DNA from: Dictyobacter vulcani
GTDB taxonomy: Bacteria > Chloroflexota > Ktedonobacteria > Ktedonobacterales > Ktedonobacteraceae
DNA length: 64,000 bases
Assembly: GCF_008974265.1 (NCBI RefSeq)
Contig: NZ_BKZW01000006.1
Span: 1 to 64,000 of the forward strand
Direction: 5' to 3'
A program made the position numbers and the translations under genes. Shown in pieces: positions 1-8,282 of the stretch; the stretch's first letter is position 1; every line of letters begins with the position of its first letter. The notes beneath the pieces are model-generated. The model did no database searches. It saw only the letters and a program-made list of their open reading frames with translations, and was not told the origin of the DNA.

Positions 1-201
1 CTTGACCGCCTCGCGAGTAATATGTCGCCTGGAGAAAATCAAAATACAGATCGCAGCAGGCACCAGCGTCATCATGGTGAGAAAAGTAAAGACAATGGGA
101 TCGATACGCCCCAGCATCGCTTTTCCAACAGAGTAATAGGAGCCAAAGAGAAATGTATTGAGCACAAAGGCGATGATCGCCAGCCATTTCAATTTCTTCA
201 C
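1..201 (-). CDS. EamA/DMT-family membrane transporter, N-terminal part (runs off the window)
   Basis: The 67 visible residues start at a GTG (199-201) preceded by an AAGGTAGG ribosome-binding sequence. An ATG slightly further upstream is followed by a stop, which supports the GTG. The chain begins with two lysines, then a hydrophobic segment (residues 5-25), the motif GRIDPIVFTFLTMM, and a second hydrophobic segment. That spacing, with an Ile-Asp-Pro turn between the first two helices, is typical of EamA drug/metabolite transporters, which are 10-helix inner-membrane exporters. Only the first two helices are visible, so the substrate cannot be judged. Confidence 0.6.
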   Translation of the reverse strand, partial: MKKLKWLAIIAFVLNTFLFGSYYSVGKAMLGRIDPIVFTFLTMMTLVPAAICILIFSRRHITREAVK

Positions 202-1022
202 AAGGACACCTACCTTATAGTGCAGCTACTATTTTCACCATGAGTAAACATCTATCACTTGAAGTATTTCAATACATGAGATATGCAAAAATCATGGGGT
301 GCATGGGCGTCTCAGATAGCTAGAGCGCAGCCAATCTGAGCAAAGAACTTAACAGGCGTAAGGCGGTAGGAAGCGGTGTACCGTATGATGATGTACGAGA
401 AAGCAGAAACACCCAATGAGCGAACCTGTTCCAGTAATCCGATACGCTTCTCAAGTTCTTATTCACACACCCTGTCAAAAGTATACTTGAGGGCAGGCAA
501 GCAATGGGGCGGATTCGTCTACAAATTGCCTGTGCATGCTAGCGGAGCAAAACTAGAAAGCCATTACAAATTTGGACCTGGTGACCGAGAATCTGTGTCA
601 GCACATCGTCAAAATTTGGGACGCCTGATCATTCTAAGCAACAAAAACATACACACAGGTAGTACTTTGGGAGGGTTAGAGTATACTAATTCACCTCCTC
701 GTAGTATAAAATATTTCTATATAGAAACGCACCAATCAGCGTAAATACTGTATAGCCTACGGGATTTTTGCTGTATTCTTGATCGCAGCTTGCATATCTT
801 ATAAACATTGGCATACTGCGATTCAAGGATAGAATAATTTCAACTTGGTTTAAAGAGTATACTGGTATTTTGAGAGGATCGCTGGCTAAAATTTTGGAAA
901 TTGCGGCAATTGTGATATTCTTTTGATTAAGTGAGTAGCATGATCACAATCATTATATGGTAGATAATAAGCGAGCAATATAGCACATATATTCCATAAA
1001 TGATGGGAATTGGAGCAACATC
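202..1022. other. Gene-poor interval of about 820 bp
   Basis: This stretch separates two divergent genes, the EamA transporter (minus) and the PP2C phosphatase (plus). An open frame at 376-744 has low-complexity, unfamilial composition and no good ribosome-binding site, so it is not called. No tRNA, terminator or repeat was recognised. Promoters for both flanking genes probably lie here; the last 150 bases are AT-rich. Confidence 0.5.
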
Positions 1023-1904
1023 ATGGAGATATTTCCTTCGCATACCATTCATGACGTATCCATACAGAAAGAGCCACGCCAGGGTGTTATCTCGCGTGTT
1101 CGGAACCGCTTCTTCAAGCAGTCAGAATCATTACAGGCCAGGCAGAAAAGCAGGCCCCTCGGTCTGAATGTTGCGCAACGTACAGATGTTGGGCGCAAGC
1201 GCCAGCATAACGAAGATAGTGTGGCATATATTATTCCTAAGGATCAGCAGTTACTGGAACACAAGGGTGCGCTCTTTATCGTGGCGGATGGTATGGGAGG
1301 ACATGCGGCCGGTGAGGTTGCCAGCGAGATCGCTGTCGATACGGTGTGTACGCTTTATTACCAGGATGCGGATACCGATGTGCCTGCCAGTATCACCAGA
1401 GCTATTCAATATGCCAATGCTACTATCTACCAGCGCGCCACGGAAAATGCGCAACACAGCGGCATGGGTACCACCTGTGTGGTGGCCGTCTTACGCGGGG
1501 CGACGGCCTATATTGCCAATGTCGGTGATAGCCGTGCTTATTTAGTTCATCGCGGCAGCGTACGACAGATTTCGCAGGATCATTCCTGGGTCGCCGAGCA
1601 GGTTCGGATGGGTCAAATGTCCGAGGAAGAGGCTCAACTGCACTCGATGCGCAATATTATTACACGTTCCCTCGGACCTTTCCCGGAGGTGGAGGTGGAT
1701 GTATTCGTTGAGCCAGTTGAAGAAGGCGATGCCTTGCTACTGTGTAGCGATGGTCTCTGCGGGATGATCACCGATCAGGAAATCACCAGTATCGTGGAAC
1801 AATTTGGTCCGCAGGAAAGTGTGTATCACCTGGTTGAATATGCCAACGCTCAAGGTGGGATCGACAATATCACAGCCATTGTTGCTCGTGTCTATCAACG
1901 CTAA
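1023..1904 (+). CDS. PP2C-family serine/threonine protein phosphatase
   Basis: A 293-residue Stp/PrpC-like metal-dependent phosphatase that would remove phosphate from Ser/Thr residues placed by Hanks-type kinases in the cytoplasm. The PPM metal-binding motifs occur in order: NEDS (63-66), VADGMGGH (87-94), GMGTT (147-151), GDSRAY (168-173), CSDGL (241-245) and GGIDN (278-282). These supply the aspartates of the two-metal centre. About 45 basic, low-complexity residues precede the catalytic domain, somewhat longer than in Stp1. The ATG at 1023 has GGAG nine bases upstream. No kinase gene is adjacent, so its partner is unknown. The next gene is convergent. Confidence 0.92.
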   Translation: MEIFPSHTIHDVSIQKEPRQGVISRVRNRFFKQSESLQARQKSRPLGLNVAQRTDVGRKRQHNEDSVAYIIPKDQQLLEHKGALFIVADGMGGHAAGEVASEIAVDTVCTLYYQDADTDVPASITRAIQYANATIYQRATENAQHSGMGTTCVVAVLRGATAYIANVGDSRAYLVHRGSVRQISQDHSWVAEQVRMGQMSEEEAQLHSMRNIITRSLGPFPEVEVDVFVEPVEEGDALLLCSDGLCGMITDQEITSIVEQFGPQESVYHLVEYANAQGGIDNITAIVARVYQR

Positions 1905-2028
1905 ACATAAAAACATCAACACAAGCTACCTGACCATGATAACTGGCTTGTTACTATCGCGCAGGATATTTACTATACATGGTCAGTTTGTGACCAGAAG
2001 CAGAACACTACGTCGTGCTCTGCTGTAC

Positions 2029-4659
2029 TTAGAGTTGCGCTAAAAGCTGTTCAGCCTGTTTTACTATTTGTAAATGCTCTGACTTCCTGGCTTCTCCCCG
2101 GACCTGCTCAAAGGCCTCTCGTGCCTCTTGCGCTTGACCAAGCAACAAGATGATCTGGCCCAATGCCAGTTCCCCCTTCATACGGATCTCTGCCTCTACC
2201 CCCAGACCCAATGCACGCTCGATATCTTGCTGTGCATGTGACAGGAGGAGCGTCCGCTGCTTCTGACCTGGACGTGCCAGCATGGCCTGGGCAATCCGTA
2301 TATTGCCAAGAGCAACCAGCGCCCGTCCAATACATGGTGCATTCGACACAGAACGAGCCACAAAAAAAGCGGTACGGATACAACGAGTGGCCCCTTGTAG
2401 ATCGCCACGTGCCTGTAATATACCAGCCAGACCCGAGTTCCATTTGCTCATATACTGCGGATCTTCCAGCAGACTATTCAGCTTTAAGGCACTGTTGTAT
2501 TGCGCCTCTGCCTCTTCGAGATTGCCGACAGCAGCCCCGAGTTCTCCCAGATTACTATGCACCAGGGATACTAAAGCCAGGTCACCAATTTTCTCTGCCA
2601 GGTTCAAGGCGCGTCGCAGCGCGGCATTAGCTTCCTCATACTGGGCCATTTTCAAATGGATAAAGCCAATATTGGTAGAGATATGCGCAATCTGCCGTAA
2701 TTCGTCTGACTGCTCAAAAAAGGCCAGCGCTTTATTATGATATGCCAGCGCCTGGCTAAGCTGTCCCATATCGACCGCAATCGCGCCCATATGCCGCTGG
2801 ATGCGTCCAAATAGCTCAGGATCACCTTCGATGATGCGTTGAATCTGAGTTTTGCACATCTTGCGATTAGAGGCAACAGGCAAGATACGTTGCGTCTGAT
2901 CAGCTTCAAAGAGGGTAGCAGCTTCCTGCGCACTACTCAACGCCTGATCATACAAGCCCTCTGATTGATAGAGATTCCCTCGCGTATAGTAGAGGCGAGC
3001 CCAGACAGGGCCACCGGCAATGTTAGCGGCCGATAAAAGCTGCTCGCCTTGATCCAGGCAATCCCAGGCCTGACGGATATTCCCACGATAGCGCCAGGTC
3101 CAGCTGATTTGATCCCAGAGCAGGGCTTGAATCAGTGCCTCTTCTTGAGGATCCACAGTTGGTAGCGTATAGCGGCGGCGCAGCTCAAGAATACCAGTAA
3201 AAATTTCGCAGACCTGCCCATAATTGCCACCGCTGTTGACCGTACATTCAGCCAGACGCTCCAACAGAGAAATCAAACGCGGAACCGCCTCCGCTTCCAG
3301 GTCTGCTTCCAGATAATCAACCACTTTTTGATAATGGGTGGCTGCATCCGCATAAGCCGAAATGATATAGGCACTATTGCCAGCCAGTTCCGCATAGTGA
3401 GCAATCTTTTCGGCTTCGGCTCCGGCTTTCTCCAGGTGCATCGTGACGGTAGCCGCCACATCATCTTCGCGACCCTTATTCATATGCAGAATAGCATCGG
3501 CAGCCCGGCGATGCAGACGGGCGCGACGCATCGAGGATAAGCCTTCTTCATACAGATAGGTGACCAGCAAAGGATGCCAGAAATGATAGCTGATGCGGGT
3601 ACCACTCCCCTCATCCGCAAGCACCTGTGCCTCCAGAGCCTCCTCTAATAATGGCAGGATCGTATCATCTTCGTCGATAACTGAACCTGTTTCCAGCATA
3701 CAAATAATTGGTAGCTCGAATGAGCCTCCCAGCACGGCCGCATGGGCAAGCAATTCACGGCACTTCGGCTTCAGATGCTTCATACGATAGCCAAGGGCCT
3801 CTGTAATCGTCAGCGGCAAGTTTGCCGTTTGTGAACGGGCCAGTTCCTCAGCAAAGAAGGGATTGCCGCCCGCATACGTTTGAATATGGGTGACAGTCTC
3901 TTCAGACAATGTTGAGAGATTGGTCACCAGGAGCTTGATCTGCTCACGAGACAGTGGTTCGATATCCAGCGTTTTGATGGTGTGTTCGCGTTGCATCTCC
4001 AGGATGAGTTTACGCAGCGGATGCGAGACATCCTTGGGAACCTCACTCTCGCGGCAGGTGGCGAAAAACACGATGGGATAGCCTGTCAGCTGACGTGCCA
4101 GGTGTCCTAGCAATTCGTAGCTACTCACATCAGCCCACTGAATATCATCCAGGACGATCATCAGGGGTCCATTCTCGCTTGTCTGTTTGAGGAGCTCACT
4201 GACCGCGTTATAGAGCGTATATTTGGCCTGTTGAGGCAGGAGGGGATGGGGAGTCGAATCCGCGTCGATACCAGCCGGAAGCAGGTCCAGTAATCCAGGC
4301 AAGGTTGAGAGTGCGCGCAAAGACTCCATGCTTAACAGGGATACCACATTAGTGCTTGCGCTCAGGATCTTGCGCAGGGCCTCAATCCAGACGCGATAAG
4401 GGACGCCGCTCTCCTGGTTATAGATATGATTCCAGATTACGCTCCAGCCACTTTGCTGGGCCTCGCGTCCTACTTCCTCAGCGAGACGGGTTTTGCCGAT
4501 ACCTGCATCACCCTTCAAGAACAGCAACTGCGGCTGGCGCTGGGTATCTAATGGAATACTGCCTGCGCGACGCGATCCCACCAGCTGCAAGCGTGCGTTC
4601 TGCTCAATGTTCTGCAACATTGTCCGCAGAAGCTGCAATTCAGTATCGCGACCAATCAA
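2029..4659 (-). CDS. Large AAA-type ATPase with C-terminal TPR repeats, likely effector half of a SARP/BTAD regulator
   Basis: An STAND/MalT-like signalling ATPase. IGRDTE at the N-terminus matches the usual start of the ATPase module. Walker A is GDAGIGKT (about residues 50-57) and Walker B is VLDDIQW (about 170). The C-terminal 450 residues are helical repeats with TPR character (for example AYHNKALAFFEQ, ALRRALNLAEKIGD). Such proteins sense a ligand through the repeats and switch a DNA-binding partner. The start is problematic. The only start codon is TTG at 4659 with no good ribosome-binding site, yet the frame stays open upstream to about 4743 and reads GRLIGRDTE across the proposed start. 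The BTAD regulator ends at 4781 in another frame, so the two were probably one protein or are joined by frameshifting. Confidence 0.85.
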   Translation of the reverse strand: MIGRDTELQLLRTMLQNIEQNARLQLVGSRRAGSIPLDTQRQPQLLFLKGDAGIGKTRLAEEVGREAQQSGWSVIWNHIYNQESGVPYRVWIEALRKILSASTNVVSLLSMESLRALSTLPGLLDLLPAGIDADSTPHPLLPQQAKYTLYNAVSELLKQTSENGPLMIVLDDIQWADVSSYELLGHLARQLTGYPIVFFATCRESEVPKDVSHPLRKLILEMQREHTIKTLDIEPLSREQIKLLVTNLSTLSEETVTHIQTYAGGNPFFAEELARSQTANLPLTITEALGYRMKHLKPKCRELLAHAAVLGGSFELPIICMLETGSVIDEDDTILPLLEEALEAQVLADEGSGTRISYHFWHPLLVTYLYEEGLSSMRRARLHRRAADAILHMNKGREDDVAATVTMHLEKAGAEAEKIAHYAELAGNSAYIISAYADAATHYQKVVDYLEADLEAEAVPRLISLLERLAECTVNSGGNYGQVCEIFTGILELRRRYTLPTVDPQEEALIQALLWDQISWTWRYRGNIRQAWDCLDQGEQLLSAANIAGGPVWARLYYTRGNLYQSEGLYDQALSSAQEAATLFEADQTQRILPVASNRKMCKTQIQRIIEGDPELFGRIQRHMGAIAVDMGQLSQALAYHNKALAFFEQSDELRQIAHISTNIGFIHLKMAQYEEANAALRRALNLAEKIGDLALVSLVHSNLGELGAAVGNLEEAEAQYNSALKLNSLLEDPQYMSKWNSGLAGILQARGDLQGATRCIRTAFFVARSVSNAPCIGRALVALGNIRIAQAMLARPGQKQRTLLLSHAQQDIERALGLGVEAEIRMKGELALGQIILLLGQAQEAREAFEQVRGEARKSEHLQIVKQAEQLLAQL

Positions 4660-4780
4660 CCGACCGGAATGGATACGTCCAATCGGCTCATGTGGGCCGA
4701 GGGAGTGAGGAGATGGCGCAAACCGGAGAAAGGCGACGCATGCTCAGAAGTCTTCCCCTGCTGCGGGGTTGTACTTAAAC

Positions 4781-5908
4781 TCAGCGTGAGGGCAACGTTG
4801 TCAGCAGATTTCCATTTGTCAGGCCTTCACCTGAACGCACCACCTGATACAGATTGAGCGTCTCCGGCGCTGGCGTCGCCTTGTAATCACGCGACAACGT
4901 ATTCTCAAAACGTTGATAGGCCCGCAAAGCTTCACCACGGCGCTTCAGATACATCAACGCAATCATGAGTTGCTGAATTGCCAGCTCATTAGTCGGATCT
5001 TTTACCAGCAGACTATTCAGGACATTGATCGCCTGCGAATACTTATCATGCGCCATATGCCAGCTGGAGAGCGTCAGGAGAAGCTCTATCCACTTCCGGC
5101 GTAGAGCCTGCCGACGCGTCATAACCCATTCAGCACTGCGCTCTTCAGGCAAAAAATCACCACTATACAGAGCAATGGCCTTTTGGAGCAACTCTTCATA
5201 CCCTGGTGACTGGCTATCAGTCTGCTCTACCTGCTCTACCAGCTTCTCAAAATCATCCACATCCAGCCAGACACGCTCTTGATCACCCAGAATAAACCAA
5301 TCACCATCCGTCCAAAAGCGCTCAACTTGATCAGTCTGAGACACCTGTCCAGGCTTGACCGATGCATGTCCCAACACTTTGCGCAACACATTCAGGGTCT
5401 TATTCAGGGTATTTCTGGCCGTACTGACATCATCATTAGGCCAGAGGGCCACAATAGCCTGTGATCTGGTCGAACGTCGTCCTGGACAACAGATCAAATA
5501 GGCAAGCAAGGCACGAACGGAACGCTGCTGCCAGGCAGCATCATCAATGACATGCCAGCTACGATTTTTTTGCTTGCTACGCGCCTGAGCACGTTCCTCC
5601 AGTCGAAACTGGCCCAACGTTGAGATACGCAATACTGTATGCTCTGCCGCCGTTGGCTGCGAGGTAACAGAAGAGAGATTTGAGTCCATAGCACTATCTC
5701 CTGCAGTGGTAGATGGTGTTTCCGGATTTGATTGCATATCGGACGGAAGATTTTTGCCAATATAGGTGCGTGTAGTCTGCCCATTCACCGTCTGGTAAGC
5801 ATACCAGTATGGACCATGTCCAATCCCCTCCCGACATCTTCGACACCGTGGCTTACCACAATACGTCACTTGCTGATGATAAGTGATCCTATTACCATGC
5901 TGGGTCAT
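4781..5908 (-). CDS. SARP-like transcriptional regulator: zinc-type N-terminal module, winged helix and BTAD
   Basis: A 375-residue protein. The N-terminal 50 residues hold YCGKPRCRRCREGIGHGPYW followed by RTYIGKNLP, a Cys-rich module seen at the head of other Ktedonobacterial regulators. Next come an OmpR/SARP-type winged helix (about 105-215; RALLAYLICCPGRRSTRSQ, then ALWPNDDVSTARNTLNKTL) and a BTAD helical domain (about 240-370). BTAD proteins bind promoter DNA and usually activate transcription. The ATG at 5906-5908 is chosen because GAGGAG lies eight bases upstream; an in-frame start 21 codons earlier has no ribosome-binding site. The gene runs into the ATPase-TPR gene, whose open frame begins 38 bases after this stop. 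Other SARPs carry all these domains in one chain. Confidence 0.85.
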   Translation of the reverse strand: MTQHGNRITYHQQVTYCGKPRCRRCREGIGHGPYWYAYQTVNGQTTRTYIGKNLPSDMQSNPETPSTTAGDSAMDSNLSSVTSQPTAAEHTVLRISTLGQFRLEERAQARSKQKNRSWHVIDDAAWQQRSVRALLAYLICCPGRRSTRSQAIVALWPNDDVSTARNTLNKTLNVLRKVLGHASVKPGQVSQTDQVERFWTDGDWFILGDQERVWLDVDDFEKLVEQVEQTDSQSPGYEELLQKAIALYSGDFLPEERSAEWVMTRRQALRRKWIELLLTLSSWHMAHDKYSQAINVLNSLLVKDPTNELAIQQLMIALMYLKRRGEALRAYQRFENTLSRDYKATPAPETLNLYQVVRSGEGLTNGNLLTTLPSR

Positions 5909-6319
5909 GCCACATGCTCCTCTTTCAGATCCATATCGTTTTTGTATGCCACAAAATCTTTGCCAGAGCAAAAAAATGATACGGTGTTACAGATTGCTGC
6001 TACCAGAGCGCATTACGCCTAGACTCTTGAAGGTATCATATTATTTTAAAATCATCAATATTTTCGGGCCCCAATCTTTACGCCATCGTGCGCACTGGCA
6101 GCCTTGATCTACAGATTGATATCTATCTTCTTATCCCATAAAACAATTTTACTACTATTTTATTGAAAAATACAAAAAATAGGTACTATTATGACGGACG
6201 TAACGCCTTCTACTTTAACAAAAGGAACACATCCACTTCTTTTTTCTTTCTTTTCAACCCCGGACAGATTGTCCGGGTTTGCTTCCTCATGTTATTTCTA
6301 TGCTAGCTGGAAAGGATGA
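5909..6319. other. Intergenic interval with a short GC hairpin
   Basis: No gene is supported here. The only clear structure is CCCGGAC (6259-6265) pairing with GTCCGGG (6271-6277), a 7-bp stem with a 5-nt loop just past the 3' end of the methyltransferase gene. It lacks a strong T run on either strand, so a terminator role is possible but weak. A 42-codon ATG frame at about 6191 covers the hairpin and is probably chance. Confidence 0.4.
5917..5922 (-). promoter_or_regulatory. Ribosome-binding site that fixes the start of the BTAD regulator
   Basis: On the minus strand this reads GAGGAG, eight bases before the ATG at 5906-5908. It favours that ATG over the longer open frame reaching 5971. Confidence 0.6.
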
Positions 6320-7200
6320 TTATGGCTTCTGGGCAAAACATATATAGACGGGAAATTGCAGATGATATTCATCCCATTCTCTGACAGCGGAAGCCAGGCA
6401 AATATCAAAGTACTCGGGAGCATAGTGAAAGTATGTCATAGAGACATCTTTGAAGGATTGCAAAGCAGCCGTCAGGTTTGTCGCCATCAGGGATCCCATG
6501 CGGCCTCCCCATTTTCCCACGGGCAAATACACCACCTTTTTATGCAGGTTAATCATACCCGCCCTCTTCAGGAGATCGTCCATTTTACTGCCTGAAAGCA
6601 TATCATTACGTTGGATAGGAGCCAGTTGCGCCATATTATCCATCATCTGCGCGGTCATTGGCCCCATAGATTTTAATGGCTCACTGCCAGTATCAACCAG
6701 TTCAATCCATCCTCCTGGAGTCGTAATCTGCAAGAAATGACTGATAATCACAGGCCACTCTTGAGCAGGCACGGAGCCAAGCACAAAACGTTGATGGATA
6801 AAATCGAATGTTCCACGTGAGAACTGTAAGCGTTGCCGGATATCGCCTTTTATCAAACGATAATTCGCGGGCATATCCGGCCGTGGCGCCAACTCTAGAT
6901 CCAATCCATAGATCTTTGCCTCGGGAAAAACGCGACAGACTTCACAGCCCACAAATTTGTGCCACTGCCGACATCCAGAATCATATGTGGCTTCTGCATC
7001 GCCACAATCGGGGCCAGATAATTGCCGCCGAGTGCGGTGCGCAAAATAAAGTGCTGAAAATCCAAACGCTTGATCTCATTCGCATCTTTAGCAAATATAT
7101 GAGACATATTTGAAGGCCTTACGCTCATGCCATTTTTCTGCACGGACCTCGAAACTGCTTGATCTATAATTGCCTGTTTGCCAGGCCGAAATCCAAACAT
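6320..7200 (-). pseudogene. Class I SAM-dependent methyltransferase, frameshifted
   Basis: Two overlapping frames form one Rossmann-fold methyltransferase of about 290 residues. The upstream frame ends ...MILDVGSGTNLWA, the SAM-binding motif I. The downstream frame resumes EVCRVFPEAKIYGLDLE, the acidic end of the next strand, then FDFIHQRFVLGSV and a C-terminal substrate region. Joining needs one extra base near 6945 (GGCTGT[G]GAAGTC), so the break is a single-base deletion. The ATG at 7200 is preferred because AAAGG lies nine bases upstream; an earlier ATG at 7221 has none. The substrate is not recognisable. Either recent decay or a sequence error would explain the break. Confidence 0.8.
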
Positions 7201-7358
7201 AAAAGATAAGCCTTTCGTCATAGCACATATATTACTGGTATTTATTGTAAGGATTATAAAGCTTTAGAAGTTGAAAATGCATGTAAATTTCATCAAAAAA
7301 GCATTAATATATTCTAAAATTGCAATATAATTTTATCGACATTTTCCTTTTTAATATA

Positions 7359-7490
7359 AGGCATGGTTCAAATCAATGTGACACTTTGAACAGTAGTGCC
7401 AGGCCATAAAAAAGCTTTTTGAGCCTGGCAAGGATGATCTTTGACTTTCCAAACTGTCACATTGTTTCAAGCTCACCATGAACCATGCCT
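7359..7490. repeat. 132-bp inverted-repeat element, MITE-like
   Basis: The interval begins AGGCATGGTTCA and ends with its exact reverse complement TGAACCATGCCT. Inside, AATGTGACACTTTG on the left matches the inverted AATGTGACAGTTTG on the right after a short offset, so the arms are about 35 bases long. There is no coding capacity. This is the form of a non-autonomous insertion element. No related transposase was recognised in the window and no clear target duplication was found. Confidence 0.65.
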
Positions 7491-7501
7491 AAGAAGCGAT
7501 A

Positions 7502-7652
7502 GTACTTTGTCAAACTTCGTTTGATGGGCTGTGCGCCGCTACGCGGGCGGGAGGGGGGGGAAATACCGGGGGCACAGCCCCCGATCCCCAGTCAAGGGGC
7601 TCGCCGCCCCTTGCATCCCCGCCTCCCCATCACATAATGTCTGACAGTCTAA
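7502..7652. mobile_element. MITE copy 1, IS630-type ends, flanked by TA
   Basis: A 151-bp GC-rich non-coding element. Its left end is GTACTTTGTCAAAC and its inverted right end is TTAGACTGTCAGAC, with TA at 7500-7501 and 7653-7654 as the target duplication. A second copy lies in the opposite orientation at 39634-39778 with most of the sequence conserved, including the hairpin around GGGGGCACAGCCCCC. The ends resemble those of the IS630-family element at 8283-9512, so that transposase family is the likely mobiliser. Confidence 0.8.
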
Positions 7653-7690
7653 TAGTTACGATTGAGTGATCTGCAGAACCGTGGGTAGCA

Positions 7691-7727
7691 AAAATCCCCG
7701 AAGGTTTCTCTTTCTTTCGGGGATTTT
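7691..7727 (-). terminator. Intrinsic terminator of yjbQ
   Basis: AAAATCCCCGAA (7691-7702) and TTCGGGGATTTT (7716-7727) form a perfect 12-bp stem with a 13-nt loop. Read on the minus strand it ends in TTTTT. It sits 20 bases after the yjbQ stop codon. Confidence 0.85.
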
Positions 7728-7747
7728 GAGGAATAGACGAAATGCTG

Positions 7748-8137
7748 TTAGAGGCAGGATATCTGGACCGTTCGCTGACGGGGACCATCAAGCTCAACCA
7801 GCACTATGCGCTGCCAGATGCCAAGTAACAGGCGACGGTTTGTATAGGGAATAACCAGGGAAGGCCCGATCAGGGAGGAGAGGATATGATCAGGAGCGTG
7901 TTCCGGATCATGCGGATGGCGATAGTTGAGATCAGGCAAAATGGCTCTTAAAGCATCCAGAAAATCCAGGTCCGTTCCTGGATCGAGATCAGCTGTCGTA
8001 ATAGCACAGGTGGTGTGGGCCACAAAGAGCATGCAGAGACCGCTATCATTTTTGCCTTGCTGTACATATTCTTCAACCGTCTCGGTAATATCCTTGATCT
8101 CGTCTTTCTTCCTGGTATGAATAGTTAGCGTTTTCAT
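7748..8137 (-). CDS. yjbQ: YjbQ/UPF0047 family protein (secondary thiamine-phosphate synthase-like)
   Basis: A 129-residue protein matching the compact YjbQ fold over its whole length. Diagnostic stretches are LFVAHTTCAITTADLDPGTD (about 38-57), the metal-site HPHDPEHAPDHILSSLIG (74-91) and LGIWQRIVLVELDGPRQR near the C-terminus. Some members show weak thiamine-phosphate synthase activity, but the physiological role is unsettled. The ATG at 8137 is the only reasonable start, although the nearest strong ribosome-binding sequence (AAAGGAGG) lies about 18 bases upstream, further than usual. It is a single gene with its own terminator, next to an IS element upstream. Confidence 0.9.
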   Translation of the reverse strand: MKTLTIHTRKKDEIKDITETVEEYVQQGKNDSGLCMLFVAHTTCAITTADLDPGTDLDFLDALRAILPDLNYRHPHDPEHAPDHILSSLIGPSLVIPYTNRRLLLGIWQRIVLVELDGPRQRTVQISCL

Positions 8138-8282
8138 TTGCGTATCGATTGTAAGCCTCCTTTGGATGTGAACATCGTGTGAATTATATAGGGCACACGT
8201 TGACGTGTCCAGAAACGCTTCGCCTTTCCGCTCGTCAATGTTTAGCGCTTCTTGCTCAGATGTCCATTGGTTGCAGTGGCTA

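Noticed and set aside
376..744. 122-codon open frame
   Set aside because: Composition is unlike the other proteins, there is no ribosome-binding site and no recognisable family.
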